DNA of 41,130 nucleotides from Chloroflexota bacterium (GTDB taxonomy: Bacteria > Chloroflexota > Anaerolineae > Promineifilales > Promineifilaceae): positions 1 through 41,130 of the forward strand of contig JABFFZ010000051.1 of the NCBI GenBank assembly GCA_013112725.1, written 5' to 3'. Under the pieces are notes generated by a model, which saw only the letters and a list, made by a program, of their open reading frames with translations, was not told the DNA's origin and did no database searches. How positions within the stretch are numbered: the stretch's first letter is position 1; each line of letters opens with the position of its first letter. Shown in pieces: positions 8,461 to 15,583 of this stretch. A program made the translations under genes and the position numbers.

Positions 8461-8504
8461 TAGGCGATTTATCGCCTGCTGACGGGCACTAAAGTGCCTA
8501 CTAC
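8457..8504. repeat. REP doublet (REPIN-like) with GTAG feet
   Basis: The ends GTAGTAGGC (8457-8465) and GCCTACTAC (8496-8504) are perfect inverted repeats. Inside are two hairpins: GGCGAT-TT-ATCGCC (8463-8476) and GGCACT-AA-AGTGCC (8485-8498). Each half therefore reads GTAG-TA-hairpin, in opposite orientation. This is the layout of REP sequences mobilised by RAYT (TnpA-REP) Y1 transposases, whose REPs carry a GTAG-type foot. No RAYT gene is in the window. Confidence 0.75.
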
Positions 8505-8525
8505 AAACAGTTTGAGGAGCAAAGA

Positions 8526-9236
8526 ATGTACGGATTGATGGGCAAAATGACGGCCGTATCCGGCCAACGCAACACCCTGATTACCATTTTACTGGCAGGC
8601 ATCCACGAGATGCCCGGCTGCCTGAGTTACGTGGTTGCCAGAGACCAGGCTGACGAGAACGCCATCTGGATTACGGAGGTGTGGGACAGCGAAGAAAGCC
8701 ACCGCGCCTCCCTCTCGCTGCCCCAGGTGCAGGAGGCCATTGCCCAGGCACGGCCGTTGATCGCCGGTTTTAGCGACCGCGTGGTGACAGAGCCGGTGGG
8801 CGATCATGAGTCTGGCAGCACACAACCGCACAATCGCTCGATGCCCACAGCCGTCGTTATTCCCGAACTGGCCTACCCCGATGTGCGCGAAGCGGTGGCC
8901 TGGTTATGTCGCGTTTTTGGCTTTTCGGAACGGCTGCAAATTGGCAACCACCGCGCTCAACTTTCTTTTGGCGAAGGGGCGGTCATTGTTACGGCCGTCA
9001 CTGCCGAGAGTGATGATCTGGCCCATGCAGTCATGGTGCGGGTAGCTGATGTGGACAGCCACTATAACCATGCCCGGCAGCAAGGCGCACAAATTGGGCA
9101 GCCACCCACCGATTATCCGTATGGGGAAAGGCAGTACACGGCCGTGGATTTGGTCGGCCGTCGCTGGACCTTCTCGCAAACCATTGCCGATGTTGACCCG
9201 GCAGCCTGGGGTGGTCAATTGAAGGAAGGAAACTGA
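8526..9236 (+). CDS. Fusion protein: antibiotic biosynthesis monooxygenase (ABM) domain plus VOC domain
   Basis: 236 residues. Residues 1-90 form an ABM-like ferredoxin fold (MYGLMGKMTAVSGQRNTLI, CLSYVVARD, IWITEVWDSEESHRASL). Residues about 108-225 form a glyoxalase/VOC half (ELAYPDVREAVAWLCRVFGF, HRAQLSFGEGAVIVTA, VMVRVADVDSHYNHARQQGA, RQYTAVDLVGRRWTFSQT). Either domain alone is common; the fusion suggests binding or turnover of a small aromatic or electrophilic compound, but no substrate can be named. GAGGAGCAAAG lies just before the ATG. It directly follows the REP doublet, and the next gene starts on the base after its stop. Confidence 0.8.
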   Translation: MYGLMGKMTAVSGQRNTLITILLAGIHEMPGCLSYVVARDQADENAIWITEVWDSEESHRASLSLPQVQEAIAQARPLIAGFSDRVVTEPVGDHESGSTQPHNRSMPTAVVIPELAYPDVREAVAWLCRVFGFSERLQIGNHRAQLSFGEGAVIVTAVTAESDDLAHAVMVRVADVDSHYNHARQQGAQIGQPPTDYPYGERQYTAVDLVGRRWTFSQTIADVDPAAWGGQLKEGN

Positions 9237-9779
9237 ATGACTCGCTATGTTGCCTTTCTCCGCGCCATCAACATCGGCGGGCATATTGTGAAAATGGCCG
9301 ACCTGCGCCAGCATTTTGCCGCCGCCGGTTTTGCCGATGTAGAGACGTATATCCAGACCGGTAACGTCATTTTTGAATCTGCAAGTGACGACAGGGAAGC
9401 GCTGGAATGCCGGATAGAAACACATCTGGAAAATGTCTTGGGCTATCCGGTAGCCACGTTTCTGCGCACCTTCCCGGAATTGACGGCCGTACTCACCCAC
9501 CAACCATTTCCGCCGGCCGAATTTGAAGCCGGCGCTTCGTTATACATTGCTTTTCTAAAGGCCGAACCAGCGGCCGAAATTCGGGATAAGGTGTTGGCGT
9601 TTGCGAATGAAGTGGATGCGTTTCATATTCACGGCCGTGAACTTTATTGGTTAGGTCGCAAACAGCAAATGCAATCTACTTTCTCCGGGGCGCTGTTGGA
9701 AAAGACGTTGCGCAGCCCGGCCACCGTGCGCAACATGACCACCGTCCGCAAGTTAGTCGCAAAATACGATAGAGATTAG
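9237..9779 (+). CDS. DUF1697 family protein
   Basis: 180 residues with the full DUF1697 pattern: MTRYVAFLRAINIGGH, ADLRQHF..AGFADVETYIQTGNVIFES, then FPPAEFEAG, HIHGRELYWLGR and a C-terminal RNMTTVRKL. DUF1697 proteins are small cytoplasmic proteins found in scattered bacteria; their function is unknown. The ATG follows the upstream TGA with no gap, so translation is probably coupled to the ABM-VOC gene (GAAGGAA upstream). Two HIP octamers are present (LTAVL and HGREL). Confidence 0.9.
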   Translation: MTRYVAFLRAINIGGHIVKMADLRQHFAAAGFADVETYIQTGNVIFESASDDREALECRIETHLENVLGYPVATFLRTFPELTAVLTHQPFPPAEFEAGASLYIAFLKAEPAAEIRDKVLAFANEVDAFHIHGRELYWLGRKQQMQSTFSGALLEKTLRSPATVRNMTTVRKLVAKYDRD

Positions 9780-9789
9780 AGATTGAGGT

Positions 9790-9931
9790 TCTTTGGGAAC
9801 TCAGGGGGTTGACAGGCCCCTTCGACAAGCTCAGGGCAGGCTGTGATGCGTGACGAGTGAGGCCTGACCAGAGAGACCACACGCATCTCTCGTCACATGT
9901 CACGCCGAACCCCTTGAAATCCTGTAGAGCC
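9790..9931. repeat. Composite interspersed repeat, copy A
   Basis: It shares over 100 bp with copy B at 28441-28551: CTTTGGGAACTCAGGG at the left, GACCAGAGAGACCACACGCAT in the middle (interrupted here only by small changes), CACGCCGAACCCC and GAAATCCTGTAGAGC at the right. Copy A carries an extra 30 bp, including CTTCGACAAGCTCAGGG, bounded by the direct repeat CTCAGGG. The centre is a pair of inverted 7-bp arrays (GTGATGC/GTGACGA against CGCATCA/CTCGTCA). Confidence 0.8.
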
Positions 9932-9995
9932 GAGATTGAGTAATCCACAATCTCTAATCCCATAATCTCTAATCGCCCAATCTCCAATCCCATAA
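9932..9995. repeat. Heptad array after copy A
   Basis: Units such as CAATCTCTAATCCCATAATC and CCAATCT follow the composite repeat. They mirror the GATTAGAGATTGAG run at 9774-9787 that overlaps the end of the DUF1697 gene, so the composite repeat is enclosed by an inverted pair of heptads. The rest of 9780-10070 holds no gene. Confidence 0.65.
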
Positions 9996-10021
9996 AATCT
10001 GCCTGAAAAGCGGCGTGATGT

Positions 10022-10027
10022 TATAAT
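10022..10027 (+). promoter_or_regulatory. Possible -10 box for the DUF368 gene
   Basis: A perfect TATAAT lies 43 bp before the chosen start. No good -35 hexamer stands 16-18 bp upstream. The following AGGTGAG (10054-10060) serves as the RBS. Confidence 0.4.
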
Positions 10028-10070
10028 GCCCTGTTTTGAACGATAATCTTGACAGGTGAGAGTAAATTTC

Positions 10071-11111
10071 ATGCAATCAACAACGAGTGAACAGGCAGAA
10101 GGTAAACAAAAACGCTCCCTGCGCGGTTATGCCGGGCTGACGCTGCGCGGCATTTGTATGGGCGCGTCTGATATTGTGCCCGGCGTCTCCGGCGGCACCA
10201 TGGCCTTCATTTTGGGCATTTATGAAGAGCTGATCAATTCCATCAAGACGTTGGGCGACCCTTCATTTTTACTGACGATCGGCCGTTTCCATATTCGGGA
10301 GGCGCTGCGTATTTTCAACTGGGAATTTCTTATGGCGGTGGGGTTGGGCATTTTTATTGCCATCATCACCCTCTCCGGTATTTTGGAGACGCTGCTGGTC
10401 AACCAGCCGGTGTATATCTGGAGCTTTTTCTTTGGACTGGTGCTGGCTTCGGCCATTGTGGTAGCCAAACGAATCAAGCAGTGGTCGGCGGGGAAGATCG
10501 GGCTGCTGCTGCTGGGCGCGGTTGGCGCTTATATCCTGGTGGGGCTGGTGCCGCTGCAAACCCCCGATACCTGGTGGTTTTGGATTCTGGCGGGCGCGGT
10601 GGCTAGCTGCGCTATGATTTTGCCCGGTATTTCCGGCGCTTTCCTGCTGGTGGTAATGGGCAAATATCTGGATACACTGTCCACAGTCAACGCGATCCGC
10701 GTCGGCGATTTTAGTGAAGCCTGGCGCATTTTTTGCCTGGGAATTGGCGCGGCCATTGGGTTGATTACCTTTGCCCAGGTACTCAGCTGGCTGTTTAAGA
10801 AATATCACGATTGGACGGTGGCGGTGCTGATCGGTTTGATGATCGGTAGTTTGCGCAAGGTGTGGCCGTGGAAACAGGACGTGGCCTGGCTGCAAGATGC
10901 GTTGGGCCAATATGTGCTGGACAGTGAGGGTTTTCGTATTGTGATCAAGCAGTTGAACGTGCTGCCGAATTTATCTACCCAGGCGGGGGTGATGGAGTTT
11001 GTGGTGGCGTTGCTGTTGGCGGGGGTGGGGATCACGGCCGTAATCCTGCTTGACCGTGTTGCCAACAAAAAAGAGAAAGAGACCCCGCCGACGGAACATG
11101 TACCAGTTTGA
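10071..11111 (+). CDS. DUF368 family membrane protein, undecaprenyl-phosphate translocase candidate
   Basis: 346 residues, strongly hydrophobic, with about eight or nine membrane segments. The family hallmark is present twice, as expected for an inverted-repeat transporter: ASDIVPGVSGGTMAFILGIYE near residue 35 and ILPGISGAFLLVVMGKYL near 185. DUF368 and DedA proteins have been shown in other bacteria to recycle undecaprenyl phosphate across the membrane for wall and glycan synthesis; the same role is inferred here. ATG 10071 was chosen over GTG 10056 because AGGTGAG lies at RBS distance from it. The HAD gene overlaps the 3' end by 14 bp. Confidence 0.85.
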   Translation: MQSTTSEQAEGKQKRSLRGYAGLTLRGICMGASDIVPGVSGGTMAFILGIYEELINSIKTLGDPSFLLTIGRFHIREALRIFNWEFLMAVGLGIFIAIITLSGILETLLVNQPVYIWSFFFGLVLASAIVVAKRIKQWSAGKIGLLLLGAVGAYILVGLVPLQTPDTWWFWILAGAVASCAMILPGISGAFLLVVMGKYLDTLSTVNAIRVGDFSEAWRIFCLGIGAAIGLITFAQVLSWLFKKYHDWTVAVLIGLMIGSLRKVWPWKQDVAWLQDALGQYVLDSEGFRIVIKQLNVLPNLSTQAGVMEFVVALLLAGVGITAVILLDRVANKKEKETPPTEHVPV

Positions 11112-11865
11112 ACGTAGGATTACGGCCGTTATTTTTGACCTGGACGACACCCTGATTGATTGGTCAGGCCAGGAAATTCATGGCGCCGCTATTGGCCAAC
11201 GCCATTTGCGGCAGGTGTATACCTACCTGACAGCCCAGGGACACGCCTTGCCCGATGAAGAAGATTTTCTGGACTGTTTTGGCGAGGTCTTGGTTCGGCT
11301 GTGGCAGCAAGCCAAATTGACCTGGGCTGGCGTCTCGTTGGCGCAGGTAATCGCCCAGACCTTGCAAGAATCTGGCCTGGGGGCCCACCAGTTTGACATG
11401 GATGAATTGCTGCGGGTCTATAACTGGCAGCCGGTGCCGGGGGTACGGCCGTATCCCGACGCCATCCCCACCCTGCAAACCCTGCGCCAACAGGGGTACA
11501 AACTCGGCCTGATCACCAACGCCATGCAGCCCATGTGGATGCGTGACGTGGAACTGGAAACATATGGTCTGCTGCCCTATCTGGATGCCCGCGTCACCTC
11601 TGGCGATACCGGTTACATGAAACCCCATCCCGCCATTTATGAACGTGTATTGAATATGCTGGCCATCCAACCGGCACAGGCTGTCTTTGTTGGCGACCGC
11701 CCCGAAAACGATATTGCCGGGGCCAATACCGCCGGCCTGACCAGCGTCTTGATCAGCCCGCCCCACCTCAATTACGAATTGAACGGCATTAAGCCCGATT
11801 ACGCGATTGAGCGATTGAGTGAGTTGTTGCCTATTCTGGCTGGTCTTGAAGTGCGCAGTGGCTAG
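11098..11865 (+). CDS. HAD-superfamily (subfamily IA) hydrolase
   Basis: 255 residues with all four HAD motifs: I, AVIFDLDDTLID (nucleophile and acid Asp); II, LGLITN; III, Lys in GYMKPHPAIYERVL; IV, FVGDRPENDIAGA. A helical cap lies between I and II (about residues 25-110). The protein is probably a small-molecule phosphatase; the substrate is not deducible. ATG 11098 was preferred because the sequence before it lies in the DUF368 C-terminus and is not HAD-like. The 14-bp overlap suggests coupled translation. The gene ends directly in a heptad repeat block. Confidence 0.88.
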   Translation: MYQFERRITAVIFDLDDTLIDWSGQEIHGAAIGQRHLRQVYTYLTAQGHALPDEEDFLDCFGEVLVRLWQQAKLTWAGVSLAQVIAQTLQESGLGAHQFDMDELLRVYNWQPVPGVRPYPDAIPTLQTLRQQGYKLGLITNAMQPMWMRDVELETYGLLPYLDARVTSGDTGYMKPHPAIYERVLNMLAIQPAQAVFVGDRPENDIAGANTAGLTSVLISPPHLNYELNGIKPDYAIERLSELLPILAGLEVRSG

Positions 11866-11940
11866 TGAGCAGTTGGCAGTAAGCAGTTAGCAGTGAGCGG
11901 TCAAACCACTGCTCACTGCTTACCGCTCACTGCTTACTTT
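11866..11940. repeat. Heptad array forming a long hairpin
   Basis: Five or so units of (A/G)GCAGT(T/A/G) (GAGCAGTTGGCAGTAAGCAG and on) are followed, after GCGGTCAAACCA, by the inverted units CTGCTCAC, TGCTTAC, CGCTCAC, TGCTTAC. The two halves can pair over about 30 bp. The unit is the same as the one inside uvrA (4457-4519). Confidence 0.85.
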
Positions 11941-11961
11941 CTTTAGAAAAGAGGAGACAAC

Positions 11962-12783
11962 ATGGACACACCCGGACGAAACGACCCCTGTTACTGTGGC
12001 AGTGGCAAAAAGTACAAGCAGTGCCACCTGAAAGAAGACCAGGTCAAAGAGAGCGAACGGCGCGCCCGGCAGGAAGCGGTGCGTTATATCCGCCGTGACC
12101 TGCTCAAGTTTGCCCGCGATGAACGCTTCAATGAAGATTTTGCCAAAGCCTTGCCGTTGTATTGGAATGAGTTTTACACCTTTGATAATGCCGAAGAGAT
12201 GAGCCAGCCAGAGGCGCTTCGCTTTTTTGACTGGTTTGTCTTTGATTACCCCCTGGCCGATGGCAGCCGCCTGATCAATCTCTATTATGATGAGCGGTAT
12301 GAAGACCTGTCCAGCCACCAGCAGGCAGCGCTGGACGAATGGCGGCAGGCGCCCCCGGCCGGCGCGTATGAGCTGACCGGTTATGAAGGGCAAACCCTCT
12401 TCCTGCGGGACTACCTCACCGGCGAAGAATTTACGGTGTATGACGCCGGCGGGCGGGGCATTGTGGAGATTGGCGAGGTCATTCTGGCGCGGCTCGTGCC
12501 GGTGTTGGATCGGCTGGAGTTCAGCACCAACGCCGCCTATTTGCCCGCCGCCGAAATTCAGGACGTGAAAGAGAAGATGCTGGCGGCTGAAACGGCCTTC
12601 CAACAAGACCACCCTGACGCCACTCACGAACAATTTATGCGAGAGAAAAATATCCTACTCATCCACCACGCCCTGGCCCAGGCGGAAGTGCAAAAACGCC
12701 CACCCGTCGCCCGCCTGGATCCTGACCGCGAGGACAAAAAGACGCAAAAGGTTGTGCGCCAGATGAAGCGACTAAAGCGGTAA
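11962..12783 (+). CDS. SEC-C metal-binding domain protein
   Basis: 273 residues. The N-terminus is a SEC-C zinc motif, GRNDPCYCGSGKKYKQCH (residues 5-22, Cys-x-Cys..Cys-His), the module known from SecA C-termini and many small proteins, where it binds zinc and sometimes ribosomes or SecB. The rest is acidic and rich in aromatic residues (EALRFFDWFVFDYPL, AYELTGYEGQTLFLRDYLTGEEFTVYD), and resembles the large SEC-C-linked family of unknown function. The C-terminus is basic (KTQKVVRQMKRLKR). GAAAAGAGGAGACAAC gives a good RBS. No HIP octamer occurs. Confidence 0.85.
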   Translation: MDTPGRNDPCYCGSGKKYKQCHLKEDQVKESERRARQEAVRYIRRDLLKFARDERFNEDFAKALPLYWNEFYTFDNAEEMSQPEALRFFDWFVFDYPLADGSRLINLYYDERYEDLSSHQQAALDEWRQAPPAGAYELTGYEGQTLFLRDYLTGEEFTVYDAGGRGIVEIGEVILARLVPVLDRLEFSTNAAYLPAAEIQDVKEKMLAAETAFQQDHPDATHEQFMREKNILLIHHALAQAEVQKRPPVARLDPDREDKKTQKVVRQMKRLKR

Positions 12784-12870
12784 TCGGTCATCGGTTAATT
12801 ATTGAGTGATTGCAGAATACACATAATCTTGCTAATCTATACACATTCGGGCTTTTTTGTGAGGTGAATG

Positions 12871-13080
12871 ATGCGTACCAATGTGGTAATTGATGACGAC
12901 TTAATGGCTCAGGCGCAACGTCTATCCGGTATCCAGACAAAGCGGCAGGTGGTGGAAGAAGCGCTGCGGTTGCTCATCCAGATGTATGAGCAGTCGCAGG
13001 TACGTGAGTTGCGTGGGCAACTATCGTGGAATGGCAATCTAGCCGAGATGCGGGAAGGTCGTTTTGAGCCTTCTGGTTGA
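12871..13080 (+). CDS. vapB: VapB-type antitoxin
   Basis: 69 residues with the ribbon-helix-helix VapB pattern: MRTNVVIDDDLMAQAQRLSG, then KRQVVEEALRLLIQMYEQ. The C-terminal part (QLSWNGNLAEMREGRF) is the expected toxin-binding tail. It neutralises the VapC RNase and probably represses its own promoter. Two ATGs are adjacent (12868 and 12871); the second has the better distance from GAGGTG at 12861-12866. The toxin gene overlaps its last 17 bases. Confidence 0.85.
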   Translation: MRTNVVIDDDLMAQAQRLSGIQTKRQVVEEALRLLIQMYEQSQVRELRGQLSWNGNLAEMREGRFEPSG

Positions 13081-13474
13081 TTCCTCCGTCTGGATTGATT
13101 ATTTCAATGGCGTTATAACCCCGGAAACTGACTATCTACACCGGGCATTAGGCCAGGAAATGATCTTCACAGGTGACCTGATTCTGGCTGAGGTGTTGCA
13201 AGGATTTCGCCGGCAAAAGGATTTTGATAAAGCGCGAACAGCTTTGCTTAAATTTCGAGTGGTGGAGATGGTAGGAATGGACACGGCCGTCAAAAGCGCC
13301 CAAAACTATCGGTCCCTCCGCGCCAAAGGCATCACTATTCGCAAAACAATTGATTGTTTGATTGCTACATTTTGCATCGAAAATAAGCTGGCTTTGCTCC
13401 ATGCTGACCGTGATTTTGACCCCTTTGAACAGCATCTAAACCTTCAGGTTCGCCATCCCTTTGCCAAACCGTAG
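13064..13474 (+). CDS. vapC: VapC-type PIN-domain toxin
   Basis: 136 residues, PIN domain RNase. The acidic metal-binding residues are visible: Asp6 in LLVDSSVWIDYF, Glu43 in LILAEVLQGF, Asp97 in RKTIDCLIATF, Asp115/Asp117 in LHADRDFDPF. VapC toxins cut tRNA or rRNA when freed from VapB. The only start that keeps LLVDSS is TTG 13064, with GGGAAGG upstream, inside the antitoxin frame; a weak start at this position fits the usual excess of antitoxin. One HIP octamer (DTAVK). Confidence 0.88.
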   Translation: MSLLVDSSVWIDYFNGVITPETDYLHRALGQEMIFTGDLILAEVLQGFRRQKDFDKARTALLKFRVVEMVGMDTAVKSAQNYRSLRAKGITIRKTIDCLIATFCIENKLALLHADRDFDPFEQHLNLQVRHPFAKP

Positions 13475-13495
13475 AAGAGACATGCCTGACACCTT

Positions 13496-13532
13496 GTCAC
13501 CGATTACCTTTCACCGTTTACCGTTCACCGAT
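13496..13532. repeat. Heptad array upstream of aroA
   Basis: Units TTTCACCG, TTTACCG, TTCACCG with ACCGATTACC next to them, 7-bp period, just before the aroA RBS (CCGGAGAAAAC). No inverted partner is adjacent. Confidence 0.65.
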
Positions 13533-13552
13533 CCCCCCGTACCGGAGAAAAC

Positions 13553-14908
13553 ATGTCCACCAAATTGCTGATCCACCCTCAAACCACCCCACTGCGGGGC
13601 ATAATCACCGTGCCCGGCGACAAATCCGTCAGCCACCGGGCGGTGATGTTGGCGGCTATTGCCGAGGGTGTGAGCGTGATTCGCCGCTGGCTGCCCGCCG
13701 GGGATACGCTGGCGACGCTGGGCGCGGTGCGGGCATTGGGTGTGGAAATTGAGATTGATAAAAAGTCGCCCACCGCCTGGGATTTGCAAATTGAAGGGCG
13801 GGGGCTGCACGGGCTGCAACCACCGGACAGGCCGCTGGATTTGCGCAATGCCGGCACGGGTATCCGGCTGCTGGCGGGGCTGATGGCCGGGCAGCGCTTC
13901 CCGGTGACGTTGGATGGCAGTGAGCAGCTGCGCAAACGGCCGATGCGCCGTATTGCCGAGCCGCTGCGACTGATGGGCGCACGGATCGAGACGACCGACG
14001 GCCGTGCCCCTTTACACCTTACCCCTGCCCCCCTGCACGCCATCCAATATGAAATGCCCGTAGCCAGCGCCCAGGTGAAAAGCGCGGTGCTGTTGGCCGG
14101 TTTGTATGCGGCGGGGGAAACGGCCGTGTACCAGCCCGGCCCGGCTCGTGACCATACGGAACGAATGCTGGCAGCCATGGGAGCAAACGTCGAAACAAAC
14201 GGCAATTGGATCACCATGCACTCACTGTTTACTGCTCACCGCTCACTTCAACCACTGAATTTGACGGTGCCGAGTGATATGTCGTCGGCGGCCTTTCCGC
14301 TGGTGGCGGCGGCCATTGTGCCCCATTCGCAGATTACGATTGAGAACGTGGGCATGAATGAGACCCGCACCGGCATTTTGGATTGGCTGCGGGCGATGGG
14401 GGCCAATTTTACGCTGACCAATGAGCGGGTGACGGGCGGTGAACCGGTGGCCGACCTGACAGTGCGTTTTGATGAGCTGCACAGCACGGCCGTACACGGC
14501 GCGAGCGTGGTGTGCGGCATTGATGAACTGCCCATTTGGGCCGTGGCCGCTTCGCAGGCAGCGGGCAGCAGCACGGTGCGTGACGCCGCCGAACTGCGGG
14601 TCAAAGAGGTAGACCGCATTGGCGTACTGGCGGGCGAATTGCGCAAACTGGGCATCCAACTGACCGAGTACGCTGATGGGTTTACGGTGCATGGCCCGGT
14701 ACGGCTTGCCCTGAACTCGTTGAAGGGGCCGTGTGGGGTTGAAGTAGACAGCCACGACGACCATCGTCTGGGGATGTCCCTGGCAGTCGCCGGGTTGGTG
14801 GCGACCGGGGATACGCTGGTGCATGACGCCGCCTGCGTGGCCGACAGCTTTCCCGGCTTTGTAGAAACGATGCAGGCATTGGGCGCAAACATGCAGTGGG
14901 TGGAATGA
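13553..14908 (+). CDS. aroA: 3-phosphoshikimate 1-carboxyvinyltransferase (EPSP synthase)
   Basis: 451 residues. The enzyme joins shikimate-3-phosphate and phosphoenolpyruvate to EPSP, the sixth step to chorismate, in the cytoplasm. Family motifs in order: PGDKSVSHRAVMLAAIAEG (N-terminal Lys), LRNAGTGIRLLAGLMAG, DGSEQLRKRPMRRI, ASAQVKSAVLLAGL, PSDMSSAAFPLVAAA, MNETRTGILDWL, DELPIWAVAAS, AAELRVKEVDRI and DDHRLGMSLAVAGL near the end. A short heptad-derived insertion (ITMHSLFTAHRSLQP, about residues 221-235) sits in a variable loop before the PSD motif. GGAGAAAAC is the RBS. Nudix and aroE follow in the same direction. Confidence 0.96.
   Translation: MSTKLLIHPQTTPLRGIITVPGDKSVSHRAVMLAAIAEGVSVIRRWLPAGDTLATLGAVRALGVEIEIDKKSPTAWDLQIEGRGLHGLQPPDRPLDLRNAGTGIRLLAGLMAGQRFPVTLDGSEQLRKRPMRRIAEPLRLMGARIETTDGRAPLHLTPAPLHAIQYEMPVASAQVKSAVLLAGLYAAGETAVYQPGPARDHTERMLAAMGANVETNGNWITMHSLFTAHRSLQPLNLTVPSDMSSAAFPLVAAAIVPHSQITIENVGMNETRTGILDWLRAMGANFTLTNERVTGGEPVADLTVRFDELHSTAVHGASVVCGIDELPIWAVAASQAAGSSTVRDAAELRVKEVDRIGVLAGELRKLGIQLTEYADGFTVHGPVRLALNSLKGPCGVEVDSHDDHRLGMSLAVAGLVATGDTLVHDAACVADSFPGFVETMQALGANMQWVE
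14219..14248. repeat. Heptad array inside aroA
   Basis: CTCACTG, TTTACTG, CTCACCG, CTCACTT: four 7-bp units, the complement-type unit also seen at 11913-11939. Four units are 28 bp, so compensating bases must keep the frame. The residues encoded (HSLFTAHRSL) do not resemble other AroA proteins at this point. Confidence 0.7.
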
Positions 14909-14959
14909 TTTGACGCAAAGGCGCAAAGTGGCAAAGAGGTAAAGAAAAGAGAGAGGAAG

Positions 14960-15583
14960 ATGGTGAATTCGACAGAAGCATTGTACCAAATTGCCGATGA
15001 GCTACGTGGCCTTGCCAATTTGGGGCGGTACTTCACGAAAGACCCATATGATCAGGCGCGCTATGCACAATTGCTGGCCCTCAGCGCCCGGCTCATCGGT
15101 GTGATAGAACAGCGTGATCCGCAGGAGATTCTGCCCTACTTTGAAGATTTGCTTTATCACCTGACGCCGCTCTCCGGGGCCGAATTTGCAGCTTTTCAAG
15201 AGGGCAAACTTTTGCTCATTAAGCGGCACGATAATGGTTTGTGGGCTGTGCCGGGTGGGGCGGTAGAGATGGGTGAGACGCCAGCGGAAACGGCCGTGCG
15301 CGAATTGTGGGAAGAAGTGCAGGTGCGTGGCCAAGTTACCCAATATCTCGGCCTGTTTGACTCCCGTTTATGGGACAGCCGCATCAAAGTACAACTATTA
15401 CACCATCTGTTTTGGGGCGAAATTGTAGAGGGAACGCCGCAAACCAGCGCCGAAGCCACTGATGTTGGCTTTTTTGCCGAAGATAACCTGCCGCCCCTTT
15501 CCCCCGGCCACATGCAGCGTATCCCCCTCATCTTCAAACTCATACGCAGCGAACTGCCCATCCCCTACTTCGACAATCCATGA
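14960..15583 (+). CDS. Nudix hydrolase with N-terminal Nudix-associated domain
   Basis: 207 residues. The N-terminal 60 residues (ALYQIADELRGLANLGRYFT, YDQARYAQLLALSARLI) match the helical domain found before some Nudix domains (Nudix_hydro_N type). The Nudix box GGAVEMGETPAETAVRELWE, followed by EVQV, at about residues 97-120 fits Gx5Ex7REUxEExGU apart from its last Gly, so a metal-dependent pyrophosphohydrolase is expected. The N-terminal domain is known from enzymes acting on nucleotide sugars or ADP-ribose, but the substrate here is open. GAGGAAG precedes ATG. It lies between aroA and aroE and its stop overlaps the aroE start (ATGA). Confidence 0.88.
   Translation: MVNSTEALYQIADELRGLANLGRYFTKDPYDQARYAQLLALSARLIGVIEQRDPQEILPYFEDLLYHLTPLSGAEFAAFQEGKLLLIKRHDNGLWAVPGGAVEMGETPAETAVRELWEEVQVRGQVTQYLGLFDSRLWDSRIKVQLLHHLFWGEIVEGTPQTSAEATDVGFFAEDNLPPLSPGHMQRIPLIFKLIRSELPIPYFDNP

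Noticed and set aside
8463..8498. Rho-independent terminator
   Set aside because: Two balanced hairpins inside perfect GTAG-ended inverted repeats and no T-tract fit a REP doublet better.
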